Below, piece by piece: positions 13,050 to 14,619 of a stretch of 14,619 bases of DNA. A program made the translations under genes and the position numbers. The notes beneath the pieces were generated by a model. It worked only from the letters and a program-made list of their open reading frames with translations, did not search any database and was not told where the DNA came from. The stretch spans positions 1 to 14,619 of the forward strand of contig CAZCBJ010000091.1 in assembly GCA_964496705.1 (NCBI GenBank). Reading direction: 5' to 3'. The first letter of the stretch is position 1; every line of letters begins with the position of its first letter. The stretch is from CAZCBJ01 sp964496705. Lineage in GTDB: Bacteria > Chloroflexota > Anaerolineae > Anaerolineales > Anaerolineaceae.

Positions 13050-13820
13050 ATGGACAGAGTCCCTTTGTCATTTGAGGAATATGGGCAGGGGGTTGCACTG
13101 ATACTGCTGCATGGTTTCCCGTTGGACCACACCATCTGGGATGGTCTGGTTGTTCATTTACAAGACAAGGCTCGATTGATCTTGCCGGATTTGCGCGGAT
13201 ACGGCCGCTCGCCCGCGCCGCGCGGCGCGTACACCATGCGCTTGCTGGCGGATGATGTGCTGGGGTTGATGGACAGCCTGCAAATTGAAAAGGCGGTGCT
13301 GGTGGGCCATTCGATGGGCGGTTATGTCAGCCTGGCTTTCGCGCGGGCTTACCCCGGCCGCCTGGCGGGTCTGGGGCTGGTTGCCAGCCAGGCGGTCGCC
13401 GATGCCCCCGAGCGCCGTCAGGAACGCATCAAGCTGGCCGCGAAGGTTGTCCGCCGCGGTGTGCAGAGCCTGGCTGAAGGCATGCCTGCCCGACTGACTA
13501 CCCGCGCCGAATGGCACCCCCCACTGCGTGAGCTGATTGCCAATGCACCATCGCAGACCGTTGCCGCTTCACTCAAGGGCATGGCTGCACGGGAGGATGC
13601 GCTGGATTGGCTGGGCAGTATCCAGGTTCCCACATTGGTGCTGGCCGGGGCAGAAGATCAGATCATTCCGCTGGAGCGGGCGCGCCTGATGGCGCAGATG
13701 CTGCCCAAGGGTTGGTTGGTGGAGCTGCCCGACGCAGGACACATGCCCATGCTGGAACAACCGGAAAAAACGGCTGCGGCGATCAGGGAGTTGGTCCACT
13801 GTGCCGCAGCCGGGTGTTGA
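13050..13820 (+). CDS. Alpha/beta-fold hydrolase (esterase/BioH/enol-lactonase-like)
   Basis: A 256-residue alpha/beta hydrolase without signal peptide. The oxyanion-hole motif is HGFP (21-24), the nucleophile is S88 in GHSMGG, the acid D203 in AGAEDQ and the base H231 in AGHMPMLEQPE, so the triad is complete. DLRGYGRS (47-54) is typical of the esterase, BioH and 3-oxoadipate enol-lactonase branch; the substrate cannot be read from sequence. I chose ATG at 13050, which follows the cca stop by one base and has CGGAG 7 nt upstream, over the in-frame ATG at 13029 inside cca. The 3' end encodes alanine-rich blocks (TAAAI and CAAAGC). Their DNA forms a perfect inverted repeat that appears to serve as a terminator for the opposing gene. 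Confidence 0.9.
   Translation: MDRVPLSFEEYGQGVALILLHGFPLDHTIWDGLVVHLQDKARLILPDLRGYGRSPAPRGAYTMRLLADDVLGLMDSLQIEKAVLVGHSMGGYVSLAFARAYPGRLAGLGLVASQAVADAPERRQERIKLAAKVVRRGVQSLAEGMPARLTTRAEWHPPLRELIANAPSQTVAASLKGMAAREDALDWLGSIQVPTLVLAGAEDQIIPLERARLMAQMLPKGWLVELPDAGHMPMLEQPEKTAAAIRELVHCAAAGC
13765..13812 (-). terminator. Minus-strand intrinsic terminator inside the hydrolase gene
   Basis: On the minus strand CGGCTGCGGC (13812-13803) and GCCGCAGCCG (13780-13771) form a perfect 10-bp stem with a 22-base loop. TTTTTT (13770-13765) follows immediately. It lies 66 nt downstream of the minus-strand stop codon at 13878, a normal terminator position. The large loop is unusual but the stem is very GC-rich. 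The same DNA codes for the last 19 residues of the convergent hydrolase. Confidence 0.75.
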
Positions 13821-13827
13821 TTGAGTT

Positions 13828-13871
13828 GTCAGGTGGCCGGAGTTTCGCTATTCGCTGATCCTGACCATTTT
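13828..13871 (+). terminator. Weak candidate terminator for the tdk-hydrolase operon
   Basis: GTCAGG (13828-13833) and CCTGAC (13860-13865) are a perfect 6-bp inverted repeat spanning a 26-base loop, followed by CATTTT. It lies in the gap between the convergent genes where a plus-strand terminator is expected. The long loop and short T-run make this only a possibility. Confidence 0.25.
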
Positions 13872-13877
13872 CCGCCG

Positions 13878-14618
13878 CTAATAACCATATCCCGAACTGC
13901 TCGAAGACAGCTTGCAGACGGCGGTATTTTCGCGCACGATGCAGCCACTGAGCGAACCGGAGCTGATCAAGCCGATCAGACTGCTCAGGTCAGAGGCTTT
14001 GCCAGCCAACAATACCAACGTGTTGCGCTCCTCTCCGGGCGCAAACAGCACCAGGCCCATTCCGGCGGTATCCAATTTACCGAAGCCAGGCACGGTGACA
14101 TAGGTCAACAGAGGAATTTTCTCATCCTGGGTGTCGTATTCTTCAAACAAACCAAGATTATCCTCATATAGGCCAAACGCCTCTTGTGTCGAAGAAGGGG
14201 TCGGCTCATAGAATTCCTCCGGTGTGGCGGTGGGCTGCGGTTCTTTGTTGAATTTGAGCCCAAAATCTTTGAGGTAGGATGTGTACTCGTCGCGCAGGGG
14301 CAGGCTGGCAATCAACAGCACATCCTTGCCTTTTTCAGGGCGGCTGGCAAAGGACACCTCAACGCCAATGCTGGACAGGGCAGACTGCGCGCTGCTGAAA
14401 GCGCCCACCAGTTCAGAGGGGATGGCTTCGTCCTCCGGCACCAACACGGTCACATCCCGGTTGAACAGGTAGGGGAAGGTTTTCAAATCCTGAGACCGCG
14501 CCCCACCAGCCAGAAAGAGCGCCAGATTGGTGATCAACACCTGGTTGTCAGCCACGCTGTTGTAAGGATTGAAAAGGAAACTGAAATCGCCCAGAGCCAG
14601 CACCTGACCAGCTTGAGC
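13878..14618 (-). CDS. C-terminal part of a probable exported DUF4350-like protein (5' end outside window)
   Basis: An open minus-strand frame of about 246 residues runs in from the right edge and stops at TAG (13880-13878). The frame is still open upstream of the GTG at 14603, and that GTG falls inside a conserved-looking motif, so the true start is probably beyond the window. The first visible part (GQVLALGDFSFLFNP, then DNQVLITNLALFLAGG) resembles the C-terminal portion of DUF4350 domains, where a GATase-like fold ends in a GDxSxxxN...DN...L motif. A Pro/Thr/Glu-rich linker follows (QPTATPEEFYEPTPSSTQEA), then a second unassigned domain. Two cysteines near the end (SGCIVRENTAVCKL) could form a disulfide, and the tail is SSSSSGYGY. 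Low-complexity linker, cysteine pair and few charges suggest an extracytoplasmic location. Function is unknown. Confidence 0.65.
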   Translation of the reverse strand, partial: AQAGQVLALGDFSFLFNPYNSVADNQVLITNLALFLAGGARSQDLKTFPYLFNRDVTVLVPEDEAIPSELVGAFSSAQSALSSIGVEVSFASRPEKGKDVLLIASLPLRDEYTSYLKDFGLKFNKEPQPTATPEEFYEPTPSSTQEAFGLYEDNLGLFEEYDTQDEKIPLLTYVTVPGFGKLDTAGMGLVLFAPGEERNTLVLLAGKASDLSSLIGLISSGSLSGCIVRENTAVCKLSSSSSGYGY

Positions 14619-14619
14619 G

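Noticed and set aside
1..14619. Mobile elements, CRISPR arrays or attachment sites
   Set aside because: No transposase, integrase, terminal repeats or regularly spaced direct repeats were seen; gene packing and codon style are uniform.

Overview
The window is a gene-dense, GC-rich bacterial chromosomal segment that looks like a member of the Chloroflexota, most likely class Anaerolineae. This is inferred from the flavour of the proteins (SelB, the HD-type CCA enzyme, L31 and the membrane subunits) and not from a phylogenetic marker test. Almost everything runs on the + strand in tightly packed, often overlapping operons. I see no mobile element, CRISPR array, rRNA or tRNA, so this reads as core chromosome with a few lineage-specific oddities.

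Layout. (1) 3-125 is the 3' end of an unrecognised gene, closed by a strong intrinsic terminator. (2) 182-5766 is a probable five-gene operon: a small unknown protein that may be translated from a leaderless mRNA, a dihydropyrimidinase/D-hydantoinase with all metal ligands, and three membrane proteins. The first and third of these are divergent relatives of the complex I/Mrp antiporter subunits (NuoL/M/N type). They overlap in ATGA junctions, and several normally conserved charged residues are replaced. (3) 5890-8989 has its own extended -10 promoter and encodes a long coiled-coil protein followed 10 nt later by the selenocysteine-specific elongation factor SelB. (4) 9026-10347 is a ribosomal protein operon. 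It has a textbook -35/-10 promoter, a structured 5' leader, rplU (L21) and rpmA (L27), then a second strong stem-loop and an L31 protein carrying a C-terminal domain like the RNA polymerase alpha CTD. An intrinsic terminator ends it. (5) 10410-13820 is an operon of thymidine kinase, hypoxanthine phosphoribosyltransferase, a CCA-adding enzyme and an alpha/beta hydrolase. (6) From the right edge a minus-strand gene for a probable exported protein (DUF4350-like segment) enters and ends at 13878. Its probable terminator lies inside the 3' end of the hydrolase gene.

Functional themes are translation (L21, L27, L31, SelB, CCA enzyme), nucleobase and nucleoside salvage or catabolism (dihydropyrimidinase, Tdk, Hpt), and a membrane ion-translocation-like assembly of unknown purpose. 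The most notable item is the L31-alphaCTD fusion together with the structured RNA in front of it. It would place an RNA polymerase-type nucleic-acid-binding or protein-binding module on the ribosome. I do not know whether this has been described.
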